NCBI GenBank assembly: GCA_020205615.1
Contig: CM035166.1
Location: 82,203,135-82,267,134, forward strand
DNA length: 64,000 bases
Direction of reading: 5' to 3'
Origin: Panax quinquefolius
Lineage: Eukaryota > Streptophyta > Magnoliopsida > Apiales > Araliaceae
How positions within the stretch are numbered: position 1 is the first letter of the stretch; each line of letters starts with the position of its first letter. Shown piece after piece: positions 1 to 12,160 of this stretch. The position numbers were made by a program, and so were the translations under genes. The notes under the pieces are model-generated. The model was not told the origin of the DNA and did not search any database. It saw only the letters and a list, made by a program, of their open reading frames with translations.

Positions 1-1480
1 GCTTAATATTTATTATTTAATATTTTAAAATATTAAATATAAATTAATAAGAGGAGTCTTATTAATATTATTACAATTATTATTATTATTTTAATTTGAT
101 CCTTGGACTTGAGATCATCATAAGATTCTTGTGTATGATAGTTATACTTTGACTTATTCCTTAAGACCCTTGGGTATATCAAAGGTATGCTTGGGTATAA
201 TAAGTTGTACATGGAGATAATGTATGATCAATAAAGAATCTACCACTTCTATTAAAAGAAGAGAAATGTCCTATGTGATTCGATAAATGACAAACCAAAG
301 AGTCCTTGGTTAAGGTAGAATGAAATTAGAAAGGAGTTTCTAATTTGCATTATTTGGAGTTGTGCATTTAAGAGTCGAAATACAAATAATTAAATAAAAT
401 AAGACTTGATGTAATTCCATGTCTTATATTTAATTGGGACATCAGATGGTGGAAGGATTGAATCAGTATTTTAAGAACTATTTACTCAAAGGTTCTTTTA
501 TGATTAATGTTGAAATCTATATTATCCGGAAAGTCGTTGATCGCTAGGGAGGCTTATCCCTATCAGTAGAATAAATATTATTTATTTAAATAAATTAATT
601 ATTTAATTTATTTATTTAAATAAGATTAGAATTGTTCTAATTGATTTATTCACAACTAGGTTTAATATGGAGAACCTAAAGGGTCACACCATAAAAAGGA
701 AGAATAATTATTTAAGAAGTTAATGGCATAATCGTAATAATATAGTTATGTATATTTAATTTAATCTATGGTGATAGAATAAATTAAATAGCTTAATATT
801 TATTATTTAATATTTTAAAATATTAAATATAAATTAATAAGAGGAGTCTTATTAATATTATTACAATTATTATTATTATTTTAATTTCTAAAAGAGTTTA
901 GGAATTAATTTAATATAAGTATTTCATTTATTCCTAATTGGATTAGGAAGGAAAATTAGTTAAAGGAGTTTAATTAATTACCCCTAATAGGATTAGGGAG
1001 CTCATTTAATTAAAAGAGTTTAATTAAATAAATAATACCTTATTTTAATTAAAATAGGTGACATAATATCTTTATAAGAGGAGTCTTATATCGATATCAA
1101 ATATAACGTTATTCCAAAAGTTGGAGAGTACGCTCCTTTTCTATAGAGATAGAAAAACTAGGGTTTAGCCAACCACCCATCTTCTTGAATCCTTCTTCTT
1201 CCTTGGTGGATCACCTCTAGAGGCCAAACACTTGGGTGGCTAACGTTGATCAAACGAAGGAACGAACCCGGTGGATTCAAGTTGAACGCGAAAAGGATTA
1301 GAGGTGTACTTGTACCTGAGGAAGCTCGGATATTCAAGGGTATGTTTCTTATTCATCTTTTTCGTTTAATTAATAATTGTGCATAAAGGGTGATGGGATA
1401 TATGGTTTGTAAAAATTTTAAACTCGATTTTACACGTTTCCGCTTATTTATGCAATTTGATTGCTTTTTGAATATTACAA
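1..1480 (+). mobile_element. Ty1/copia 5' LTR, partial, with internal tandem duplication
   Basis: Positions 98-1480 match 6799-8176, the later part of the 3' LTR of the same element, almost base for base. The first roughly 470 bp of the LTR are not present here. Instead, positions 1-97 are identical to 791-887, so the window opens in the last 97 bp of a 790-bp tandem unit (98-887). The LTR end at 1480 (ATTACA) is placed a few bases before the primer-binding site. The LTR is very AT-rich and carries TTATTTAAT-type runs. It is the upstream long terminal repeat, which would supply promoter and polyadenylation signals for the element. The copia assignment rests on the interior. Confidence 0.85.
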
Positions 1481-1485
1481 ACCAA

Positions 1486-1500
1486 TTGGCATCGAGAGCC
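1486..1500 (+). other. Primer-binding site of the copia element (initiator tRNA-Met type)
   Basis: TTGGCATCGAGAGCC lies six bases past the inferred LTR end. It is a slightly mutated form of TTGGTATCAGAGCC, the common plant copia site complementary to the 3' end of initiator tRNA-Met, which primes minus-strand DNA synthesis. Confidence 0.75.
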
Positions 1501-3390
1501 AAACCTTTATGCAAATTATTAATTATTTTAATTTGATATGTATATTGATATGTGTTTATAACAATTTAATTGGGCATAATTTGTTGTATAAAATTTATTT
1601 AAAAAAAATAAAAAAAAAATTAATTATCCGCGAACTGGGAATTTCGTGATTGGCATGGATATTAATTTTCTTCGAGTCCTAAAATGTTTATTATTGTTTA
1701 ACGTGGCTTACTTTGTTTAGATATGAAATAAGATTTCATATTATTCAAAATAAAAGAGTTTATTTGTGAATAGGAAAGAGAATCCTAATTTCCTTAAATA
1801 AAGGAGTTTATTTAGATATGAAATAAGATTTCATATTATTCAAAATAAAGGAGTTTATTTGTGAATAGGAAAGAGAATCCGTGTTTCCTTTAATAAAGGA
1901 GTTTATTTTTTTTTTACATGGAATTGGATTCCATAATTAATTAAAATAAAGGAGTTTATTTTGATTAAAATAAAATAGTTTATTTTATTCAAAATTAGAT
2001 AAATTAAAATTAAATAGTTTTATTTTGATTTAAATTTGGATTGAAATAAAGGAGTTTATTTTAATTCAAAATTAGATTTTATACTAACTAAATTTGCCCA
2101 TTAAATGATATCAATATATATATTAAATGTTTATTATTCATGAGATGAATATTATTTATCACGATATGATGATGTGTATGATAATAAATGGGATTGATTA
2201 TGGACTATTGACCAATGTGATTGGATTTTATTTTAGTTAGATGCATGAATGTATGGATTTTATTAAATGGGGTCTGCGTACCTTGTCTTCTCTAATTTTT
2301 TCTTAATGTAAATTCTAACTCCCTCTTATGTACTTCCCCTTGACTGCTGATCAAGGTTTCTATTTATTTTAAATAGTTTTGTAATAGGAATAGTTAGAAT
2401 TAATTTTGAAGAATTGGAGATCAAGGAGCAAGGAGTGCTTGAAGACCCGTTTGTAATGGATCCCGGATTTAAATATAATAGTTATATTTAAATATTATTT
2501 CGCACCCTAAGGTTTGAATTTTGGTTCACTTGGTGGCTCTAGTGAACCAAACTAGAATAAAAGTCCATAATCAATCCGGGTAGAATATAGTATTCTATAT
2601 GTGCATGCTTATACTATATATATTATATATTATGCAAACATGCTTCGCATGTTAATTAATATGACGCGTATTTATATATATATATGCATATGCGCTTAAA
2701 CAAGATGAGACATTTAATAATAAATCCCTCAATTTTTTTTTTATATTAAGTCCTAAGCGTGCTCAAAGATATTTGGAATATCGAACGAACGCTTTCTAGC
2801 ATGATAAAATTAATAGAGTATTAAATATTTAATATGAGTTTGTTGTGTCACCACAAGGCAAGTATTAAGTATTTAAGATGTTAATTTATCACATTTGATG
2901 CTTATAAAGAAAATTGAACAATATTGTTTTTTGTCAGGTCACCACAAGGATGATATTTTCTTTTTTGAATATATGGAGTGCTAGGTCGGACTTAACTTGG
3001 ATAATTTTGATTCGGATGTGCCGCCACTTGATCAAAATAATCTAAGAGGCAAAATAAAAGGAATTGCAGATAGTTGATGTAATCGACAAAAGTTGTTCTA
3101 CCTATTTATTTATATATAGTTTGTTGTGTCACCACAAGGCTATATACATTTGAAATGGGATCCTTATTCTCACTAGCAAATCTTTAAAAAGATTTTGCCG
3201 AACTATATAAGTGAGGGTAATATAGTTTGAAGAAAATAGTGGGAGATACCAATTTAAAACAAGACCTAATTTATTTTGGTAATTAATAAAAGAATGTATG
3301 TTAAAATATTGTTAATTACAAATTCATTTACGTAATTTTACAATGTCTAAAATTACTATCATCAAAGCATATTAGATGCTAAATTAACTG
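1501..3390 (+). other. Long untranslated leader of the copia element
   Basis: About 1.9 kb separate the primer-binding site from recognisable gag, and no credible coding frame was seen. Two structures stand out. Between about 1750 and 2070 the phrase ATAAAGGAGTTTATTT recurs several times. Between 2835 and 3145 a GTCACCACAAGG motif occurs three times (near 2848, 2938 and 3126), twice inside a longer TTTGTTGTGTCACCACAAGGC. A leader this long is unusual but not unknown. It could hold packaging or dimerisation signals (inference). Confidence 0.55.
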
Positions 3391-4140
3391 CATCAAAATT
3401 AAAGCGGATTGGTTAAGGAATTTGAGAATAGTTCTCATAGTGAAAAAGCTATCTTATGTCCTTAATACGCCTATCCCCTCGCAATGGTTGCGCATAATGC
3501 CTCCGAGGAAGAGATTGCTACTTTTAGAAAGTGGCAAAATGATGATTGGCTCAATGCATCATGCTCGCGATCCACGAAAGTAACGAGCTTCAAACGCCAA
3601 AGATGAAACTATGGATGTTTCTTACTATATTCCCCGCACATCAAGTAGTTGATGGCGAGGAAAGTAGGACTGATAGATATCGATATCAAGGAACTCTTCC
3701 GATCTAGAATGACCGAAGGCACTACAGTACAGACACATGTCCTAATGATAATCAATTTGATTGATCAATTAGGACAACGGATTTTGTCATGGATGGAGAG
3801 TTGAGCCAAGATTTGATCTTGCACTCACCCCGAACTCCTTTCATTAATTGTTGTGAATTTTTCATATGAACAAGCTAGATATCACCTCATCTGATTTGCT
3901 TAACATATTGAAAAATGTTGAGAGTCACTTTCCAACCAAGAAAGATCAAGTCTTACTGGTAGGGGCCAAAGGATCTTCTGAAAAGAAGAACGATTCAAAG
4001 AAGGTAAATAGAAAGGCATAAACAAAGGATAATAAGAACAAAAATTGATACGGATAGCAAAGGAGTTTGCTTCCACTACAATAAGCCTGGACACTGAAAG
4101 AAATCGCAGAAGCATCTTGCAGAGAGGCTAACCAAAGAAG
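3391..4140 (+). pseudogene. gag: Degenerate copia gag
   Basis: Broken frames give a recognisable copia capsid. The first piece, near 3400-3480, reads NWLRNLRIVL, close to the family NWYRNLRIVL motif, followed by YVLNTPIP. A second piece near 3690-3790 reads KELFRSRMTEGTTVQTHVL. A third near 3890-4015 reads LLNMLKNVESHFPTKKDQ, followed by a lysine-rich linker. Near 4069-4115 a nucleocapsid zinc knuckle reads GVCFHYNKPGH, with tyrosine in place of the second cysteine and a stop just after the histidine. Gag would form the virus-like particle. Frameshifts and stops make it non-functional. Confidence 0.8.
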
Positions 4141-6316
4141 CTTAATGAAGTTTTGTTACAAATACAAATTTGTTCATGATTTAAAATAAATTTTTCTTTA
4201 AGTTAAGGTTCTACTTGGGTATTGGATACCGACTTTAGTTATCATAAATATAGATTTATGAAGGGACCAAGGTAAGTAAGTAAAGCTAAACAAATATAAG
4301 TAATCCTATGTATGGAAATGTAGCAAAGGTTGCCATATTAGCCATAGAAACTTATAGTTTACCAATGCCTCACTAGCAAATCTATTAAGTCAATAAGTTG
4401 TTATTGTATTCCAGTTCTTGTTAAAATATTATTTCCATTTTATTATTGACAATGAAATCTTTGGTATTATAATTAAGAACAATTGTTGTTCTATTTATAA
4501 TAATAATGTTTTGTATAGAATCGGAATATTACTTAATAAATTTTGTATACTTGACTTAGATGAAAATAATTTTGCATATTGAACAAATTAGTATAAGAAA
4601 AGGAGATGATCATTCAAAGAGTTGAATGTGTGTATTTGCTAAAATACAAGTGTGAATTATTGAAAGGTTCAAAGAATTGTATGAAACAAATTGGCAATGT
4701 ATTAAGATTCTTTGATTAGATCAAGGAATAAATACTTGTGCAATAAGTTTCTGGATCATCTCAAATGGTTTTTCATAATGGACACATCCCGATACGCAAT
4801 AATTGATTGATGTATCTGAATGAAAAATCATACCTTGTTGGACATGGTGCGGTCCAAAATGATTTTATCGACATTCCAAAGATCCTTCCGGGATAATGTC
4901 CTAGAAATGGTCGCATATCTACGAAAATGGTAACCTCAAAATCCGCCCCAAGACTCCATAAAAGTTATGGACGTGGAGGATTCTAATCTTAAGTATGTTA
5001 AGATAAGGGGTTGTCAACTTATGTGAAAAGGTTTCAAAGGATAAGCTTGGGACAAGATTTGACAAGTGTAGATTTATGGGACATCCTAAAGTAAGTTTTA
5101 CGGTATATGTTCTATAATCCTACTTAGCAAAAAGGTGTTTGTCATGAACACACTACCTTCTAAGATAAAGGTGTTTATCATCAAGGGCTAGTGGGAGGAT
5201 TATAGATCTTGAAGAGTTCATGATCCACAAAATACTATAAGTCAAATAAGAGGAACTCGTAGATAACCTATTGCATTACCATAACCGAATCATAACCGGA
5301 ATAGTGACCAAGATACCTACGAGGTATGGATTCATCATGGATGATGATGATGAGGTACGATCATAGAAGATGATGATCCGTGAGTTACATACGATGAGGT
5401 AAGAGTTCTAGTGTGTACAAAAGGGTTAGTGGGAGCGCCGTGTGAAATTTCTAGTATTATATGTTGATATACTACGGATGAGGAATTACATACCAATGCT
5501 ATAATCAAGAAAGATAAAGTTGTCTAAACAATCCTCCATGAATGATTTGGGAAGAGTATCTTAATTGGGGATAAAATCTATATAGATAGATACAAGAGGA
5601 TGCTCGACTTAACCCAAGGAACGATATTCATTTGATGCTAAAGTCGTTTAGCATGGCAAACTCCAAGAGATGTCTTATGTCGATGAGCTATGGGAGTGTA
5701 TCTCTTAATAGTCCCCAGACTCTCGAAAAAGAGAGGTCGCATGAGTGACAATCATGTATGCAATGAAATGTACGAGACACGATGTTGATCGGTTATATTA
5801 TGGAGAAGTTCACTATGAGTCGGTGAAAACATCTTAAAGTGCTTAACCGGCACTAAGGATGTGATCATATTCATGGTGGGTCTAAATTAAAACTAGAGGG
5901 CTTAATGAGACTCAAGTTTTAGAGATGCACTAAGATGACATAAAAATCCACTTTAAGGAAAAGCGTTATCTTGAACAAAGTGGTGCGTTGAATTGAAAGG
6001 TTCCAAACAACAAAAAGAGTCTTTGGTTTAGTGATAAAGAAAAGTATATAGCTATAAATGAAGTCGCAAGTTGATTGTTTGGATTAAAAGTTTATTACGT
6101 AACTAGGAATAGTTCCTAAGTCTTATCTTGGATCTAAACATGTGTTGTGGCACTTTCATTTGATTATTAGAATCATTGAAAGATGGGAAATCACTATAGA
6201 GATAGTGGACTCTCATGAACAACATTACATATCCATTAACTAAAGCTTATCCAACAGCAGGATAATCGTCACTTAGAGAAGAAGAGTATGAGATACCATG
6301 ACGATTGACTTTAGTG
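4141..6316 (+). pseudogene. pol: Degenerate copia pol (protease, integrase, reverse transcriptase, RNase H)
   Basis: The domain order is that of Ty1/copia, with integrase before reverse transcriptase. Near 4210-4245 a protease relic reads WVLDTDFSYH, so the active-site DTG has become DTD. Integrase pieces are weak (about 4320-5000). Near 5320-5345 a RYGFIMDD piece matches the link into reverse transcriptase. Near 5540-5640 MNDLGRVSYILGIKIY and DRYKRMLDLTQGTIF match the C-terminal reverse transcriptase. Near 5755-5780 SIMYAMKCTRHDV-like residues follow. RNase H traces run from about 5960 to 6290. Stops and frameshifts occur throughout, and the interior is shorter than an intact element. Confidence 0.8.
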
Positions 6317-6328
6317 CAAGTGGGAGAT
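6317..6328 (+). other. Polypurine tract of the copia element
   Basis: GCAAGTGGGAGAT lies directly before the TG that starts the 3' LTR. A purine-rich run ending in GTGGGAGA at this place is the usual plus-strand primer of plant copia elements. Confidence 0.7.
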
Positions 6329-8176
6329 TGAAAGTAGTATGCACACAAGCCAATCATGTTTGATGATAAAGCATATACTTTGTAACAATCTTATTCATTT
6401 ATTAATAAAAAGTATTAATTTATTAAAGGCTTTTTAATTATCTACATGATGCTATTTTATAATATGTGATAAACCCATAGTTTTAAACAATGCTTTTAGA
6501 ATAATGATGATGATCATTCTAATGAGATCTAAATTCTTAGAAAGCTTAAAACTAAAATAGTTCCCAATCATTAGATTACTAAATTGGGGATTAGTGAATT
6601 CGGATAGATTGGTACATACGTTGCTTGCTCATTGGATGAGGATGATTGATCTCATGATCATTTGTGTGGAGACACTTAAGCAAGTATGTAGGTACTTATT
6701 AGAGAATAAGTTCACTGAACGTGGCTCGCTAAGGAATACCTAATGGAGTTTTACTTACTTCGTCAATAGGAATTCTCAGTAGTGATAGTAGTACAAGTGA
6801 TCCTTGGACTTGAGATCATCATAGTATCTTGTGTATGATAAGTTATACTTTGACTTATTCCTTAAGACCCTTAGGGTATATCAAAGGGTATGCTTGGGTA
6901 TAATAAGTTGTACATGGAGATAATGTATGATCAATAAAGAATCTACCACTTATAAAAAGAAGAGAAATGTCCTATGTGATTCGATAAATGACAACCCAAA
7001 GAGTCCTTGGTTATAAGCGAGAATGAAATTAGAAAGGAGTTTCTAATTTGCATTATTTGGAGTCAGTGCATTTAAGAGTCGAAATACATATAATTAAATA
7101 AAATAAGACTTGACAAAGTAATTCCATGTCTTATATTTAATTGGGACATCAGATGGTGGAAGGATTGAATAAGACGGTAACTATTTACTCAAAGGTTCTT
7201 TTATGATTAATGTTGAAATCTATATTATCCGGAAAGTCGTTGATCGCTAGGGAGGCTTATCCCTATTGTAGAATAAATATTATTTATTTAAATAAATTAA
7301 TTGTTTAATTTATTTATTTAAATAAGATTAGAATTGTTCTAATTGATTTATTCACAACCTGGGTTTAATATGGAGAACCTAAAGGGTCACACCATAAAAG
7401 GAAGAATAATTATTTAAGAAGTTAATGGCATAATCGTAATAATATGTTATGTATATTTAATTTAATCTATGGTGATAGAATAAATTAAATAGCTTAATAT
7501 TTATTATTTAATATTTTAGAAATATTAAATATAAATTAATAAGAGGAGTCTTATTAATATTATTACAATTATTATTATTATTTTAATTTCTAAAAGAGTT
7601 TAGGAATTAATTTAATATAAGTACTCTCATTTATTCCTAATTGGATTAGGAAGGAAAATTAGTTAAAGGAGTTTAATTAATTATCCCTAATAAGATTAGG
7701 GAGCCCTTTAATTAAAAGGGTTTAATTAAATAATACCTTATTTTAATAGGGTTACTTGATATCTTTATAAGAGGAGTCTTATATCAGATATCAAGACAAC
7801 GTTATAATTCCAATGGTTGGAGAGTACGCTCCTTTTCTATAGAGATAGAAAACTAGGGTTTAGCCAACCACCCATCTTCTTGAATCCTTCTTCTTCCTTG
7901 GTGGATCACCTCAGAGGCCAAACACTTGGGTGGCTAACGTTGATCAAACGAAGGAACCAAACCGGTGGATTCAAGTTGAACGCTAAAAGGATTGGAGGTG
8001 AACTTGCACACGAGGAAGCTCGGATCTTCAAGGGTATGTTTCTTATTCATCTTTTTCGTTTAATTAATAATTGTTCATAAAGGGTGATCCGGGTATATGG
8101 TTTGTAAAAATTTTAAACTCTGATTTTACACGTTTTCGCTTATTTATGCAATTTGATTGCGTTCTTGAATATTACA
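6329..8176 (+). mobile_element. Ty1/copia 3' LTR, complete (1848 bp)
   Basis: The LTR starts TGAAAGTAGTATGC after the polypurine tract and ends ATTACA, so it has the usual TG...CA ends. From 6799 on it matches 98-1480 with few substitutions and small indels. The flank after 8176 is family-A LTR sequence, so this element appears to have inserted into, or joined, a family-A LTR. The matching upstream flank lies outside the window, so no target-site duplication can be tested. An open frame at 7817-8080 is not conserved as a frame in the other LTR and is not a gene. Confidence 0.85.
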
Positions 8177-8541
8177 AACCTAATAGCTTTCCGATAAGAA
8201 TTTCTCCTTATCGGTGCGCAATTAGGTGACCAAACCTCTCCTTGATAGAACTTCTAGACATTGTCAATATTGCAAATAATAATATGAATAACTTTGTCAT
8301 CTCAATTATTGATTTTATAATAATAAATATTATGCAGATGATATTGAGTATAACTGAGTGACTTCTCACGTAAGCATCAATAATCAATACCGTGTGCTAC
8401 ATGCAACCACGCCAGACATCGCATTTTTTTACCAATCGAGTAGTTCAATGGTTTAACTCAGTAAAACTTTCGCCGTTATTTTTATAAAAAGATAATTATG
8501 TCGTTTTCTAACTACGATAATACTTCCGTTGTGGGGTCCAC
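8177..8541 (-). mobile_element. Family-A (Tekay-type) LTR fragment, first half of a split copy
   Basis: From about 8185 the sequence matches the stretch 20944-21330 of the family-A LTR (for example GCTTTCCGATAAG, GTGCGCAATTAGGTGACC and CATTGTCAATATTGCAAAT). It breaks off at GGGGTCCAC where the family-B element begins. The same LTR resumes at 19507 with CAATGATTGTGTCGTCG. The orientation is minus because the LTR start (TGTAAGACCCC on the minus strand) lies at the far end, 19707. Confidence 0.85.
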
Positions 8542-11500
8542 TGTGACGCCCCCAAAATCTAGTCTCTTCCAACCCGACATATGGAGCTACACAGTGCTAC
8601 AGTTCACACAAACATTCAATTGAAATGCCTCAAAAGAACGATTATGTCTTATATATATTCCAAAACAATTCTACCATTCCCCAGGTTCTTTATAACCGTT
8701 ACATTTGTTCTTGTCATAATATCAAATATTTTCATTACAAACCTATACTATTACATAGGTAAGCTACAAGTTCGCCTTAGCCTTTCCTTTATCCTTGCTG
8801 AATCCTTCGGTCCGTTGGGTCTAAGCTGCATTCATATGGTTCAAGCAAGAGTGAGCATAACAAGCTCAGCAAGTACAATAATTTTCTTTAAAAAGCATGC
8901 TTAAAACATAGGAATCATATATCTTCAATAACTGGATAATAGTTACGAAGTACTACCAATAATTCAAAATAGCATTTATTTTCCATCAAAACGTTTTACA
9001 ATGACAATATTCAGTAAAACATCAATTTTGGTCTAAGACCATGAGCGTTTTCACAATTTCTTTGAAAAGGACAACCCGACACGAAGTCCGTAAGTCTGAC
9101 ATATCTTATGAGCACTTCTAGGTGATCATCCTATAGTACTCTATGTTGATCAACACTACATCCATTAAACGTGTGTACGTTTAAGTTGTGGCAACCTCAC
9201 GTGCCCGTCGAATACTCGATGAAAATACATTTGTTTATTCATATTCAGGCTTACCTTTAATCCGTACCAAACAATTGGCGTATAATAGCGTTATCAATTC
9301 TATATTGAAAACTTGTAAAGAAATCAATCAATCAACTTTGGCATCTAATTTCTTTCTTTAAAACCATTCATGCATCTCATAACTTGAATCATTTGAAAAC
9401 TTGACTAACACAAAGGTTAGACAAGCGTTTAAGAAAAATTTAACTTCAGTGTCTGCTACAGAAAAATTACGTTTCCTTTGAGTCTTTTCTGTCTCTATAA
9501 CACATAACCACATAACATACCACATTAGGTCATGAATGAACATACATAGTTCCTAAAGAAATCTTACCATTCTTCTCAATCTAATTACATAGTAGATTTG
9601 TTATTTATTGGTTCCAGTTTTCCGTCGTTCTTTTACATCGTTCTTACCAACTTATTTCCTTTCTATAACTTAATTAAAATTTTCATTAATACAACTCGGT
9701 TCGAGTTAAACATCCTTCCTCATGGCTTATTAATGTTCTTATGTTATTATTCGAAACTTGATCGTCATAGGTTAAGTACATTTATTGCATACCATTCATG
9801 TTCGCATTCGACTTATCTTCAACCTTTAGTGTATTACTTAAGGTTTACAACTATCTTAATGATGCTACATTAAGTTTAATTATGTATTGGTTCATTACTA
9901 ATCAATTATCTTTATTTCCTTACTTGTAATCTTTTATTCTCGTGCATGATCTAGTGATGATGCCATTTCTTTGCTGACTTATCCTCTGGGCAGGCTTACT
10001 TGCATGGCGGACTTTTTGGTTTCTAGAATTGATCATGTACGCTGTGTGGCGCCCATACCTAGTGTAATAGGTAATTCCACGCACTTGGGCTTGATTAACG
10101 AGGGCTATCAGGATAAGGTCCGGTCTCGACTCATGCGGCCAGACTTTTTGTGCCTTGAGTGCATGCTGCACGGACTCATGCATCAAATTTTTTGATATAT
10201 TTTTATATTTTGTGAGATTCCGTGCTCGTAACTTCTTCGTTATAAGTCTAAATTGGCTCGTTCAAGAGCCTACGGTTCACAAATCACATACTCTACATGT
10301 TCATGCAACAATTTTATCCATTCAACTTCGTTTACTAAAAATTCACCTATTAGTCCATTTTTAACGAAAACGATAAACATTCGTGAACGTTCAATGCTCG
10401 TTTCTTCGTTCTAAGTCAGAATCTTGTAATTTTTGAGTCCGCAACTCTATAATGCCAAATAAGACTTGTCTCCATTGAAAACCAATGTTTCCAAGCTCAA
10501 TATCAAAATTTGACTCCCATTCCGAGAATTTCACGAATTCGACGATTATCGTCTAATCATGTGAATTTCGCCAAAACTTCGTTACTTAAGATTTGTTCTT
10601 CGTTTCAAATGGATTCAATCCCTCATACTAACATCTTGACATACATGCTTCATTAATTTATAATCATGATTAGTTGTTACGTGTTCTTTATGAGTTTATA
10701 ATTTATAACAATACAAACTACTTATGTTTCCATTTCTCATGACTTAGGATAGTTTATGACTTCTAACCATTATTCCTACTTCTTATTAACATACTAACTT
10801 CATTTGTGTAAACATGTTACATGTTCATATACGTTAATTATAAGTTCATAACATAGTTATCTTACAACATGACTTAATTATGGCTTAAGTCTTTTGATTT
10901 ATGTATTCCTACCTCTTATTAGCATACAAATCCTACCACTACCCACTTCTCTAACAAATGAAGAGATAGAGATTCATGGCTTATGATTGCTTACCCTTGA
11001 ATATCAATTGGTTAATCTTTGGTCTCCTTCTTGCTTCTTGAAAATATAACAAAGGAAGTCTAACTTTATATGTGCTTATTCTCTCTACCAATTAAGTTGC
11101 TTAGCTTGGAAGAAAGTTAACAACCAAATAATGAAATTTGAGCTTGCTATTTATAGGAGTTGCTAGGTTTGGGTATAACAGTCATTAAGCCATCCACCTC
11201 CTTACTATTCCAAGCTTAGGAATTAAGTTAACTTACTCCCCACCTTATTTACTTGGCCATCACAACACTTAAGCATTGAGTTTACTTTGTCATTAAGTTT
11301 GCTTAATTACCACACTTACTTAGCCTTTAATTTTGCTTGCTCCCTACTTTGGATCATCCATGGTTTGCCCCATGGGTTTAAACCAACCTATAACCCATTG
11401 GTTCTGACTTTGGGCTTTAGCTTAATTGATCTTAACTTATTCATTGGGCTTGCAATAAAACAATACTTGGGCTTGTTCATTAATTCATTTTGGACTTTAC

Positions 11501-12160
11501 AATAACCAATACTTGGTTTTAACATTAGTTCACATTGGGCTTAACCCAATCCCAATTAAACTATACACTTCCTACATAATCCTACAATTATAATTACATA
11601 TGGCTTAAAGCCTTAGAACGTATTATATACGCATTAATCCCGTATTCTAATTCGTATACTTAGTCAACTTACACGACATACCATCATCCATACATACTCG
11701 TATAATACTTCGTATCATACTCGTATTCTCTACCTTGCACAATACCTACGTATCATACAATCATTATCCTAACTTCTTAACGCTTGATTTTCCTAACGTT
11801 CTCAAATTAAGTCCACAGGCGAAATATTACGTTTTCTATAACTGAAATATTATTGGATATTCCATCTCACCTTGATATTATATCGTTACGTATTTCTCGA
11901 AAGTTCAAAAATAATTCCCAAACAGAAATGCGTGAATAGTGTTTTTCGGAAAATTTCTCGGAAAACTTTTATTTTCGTCTTGGAAATTCAAACACTTTAA
12001 TTCTCTCACGTAACCAAAATCCTACGACGTTCCGATATGTTTAGGTCATAGAACGACCTCCAATTAGCTTGCTCCCATAAATAATCAATTAAATTTATTT
12101 AATCCACATAATAAAATAAAATTTAATTCTCCTAAAAATCCAATTTTCTGGGGCGTTACA
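8542..12160 (-). mobile_element. Family-B LTR (3' LTR of a minus-strand element, 3619 bp)
   Basis: It begins TGTGACGCCCCCAAA and ends GGGGCGTTACA, so on the minus strand it runs TGTAACGCCCC...GGGCGTCACA. It matches 15894-19501 along its whole length. LTRs of 3-4 kb are typical of Tekay/Del chromoviruses. The best-preserved parts include a promoter core near 11148. The block at about 9955-10190 differs sharply from its partner. Open frames at 8581-8904, 9598-9873 and 11287-11505 have counterparts in the other LTR only because the LTRs are copies. Confidence 0.9.
11148..11155 (-). promoter_or_regulatory. TATA box of family-B LTR
   Basis: On the minus strand the context is CCTATAAATAGCAAGCTC, followed by a TTTCATTATTTGG stretch. 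The same core recurs at 18490-18497 in the partner LTR and, with one base less, in all family-A LTRs. This is the expected start of the R region. Confidence 0.6.

Noticed and set aside
8581..8904. 107-codon open frame repeated almost unchanged at 15933-16256
   Set aside because: Both lie at the same place in the two LTRs of family B. Similarity comes from LTR duplication, the frame is antisense to the element, and the protein is low in recognisable features. The same applies to 9598-9873 with 16931-17206 and 11287-11505 with 18629-18847.
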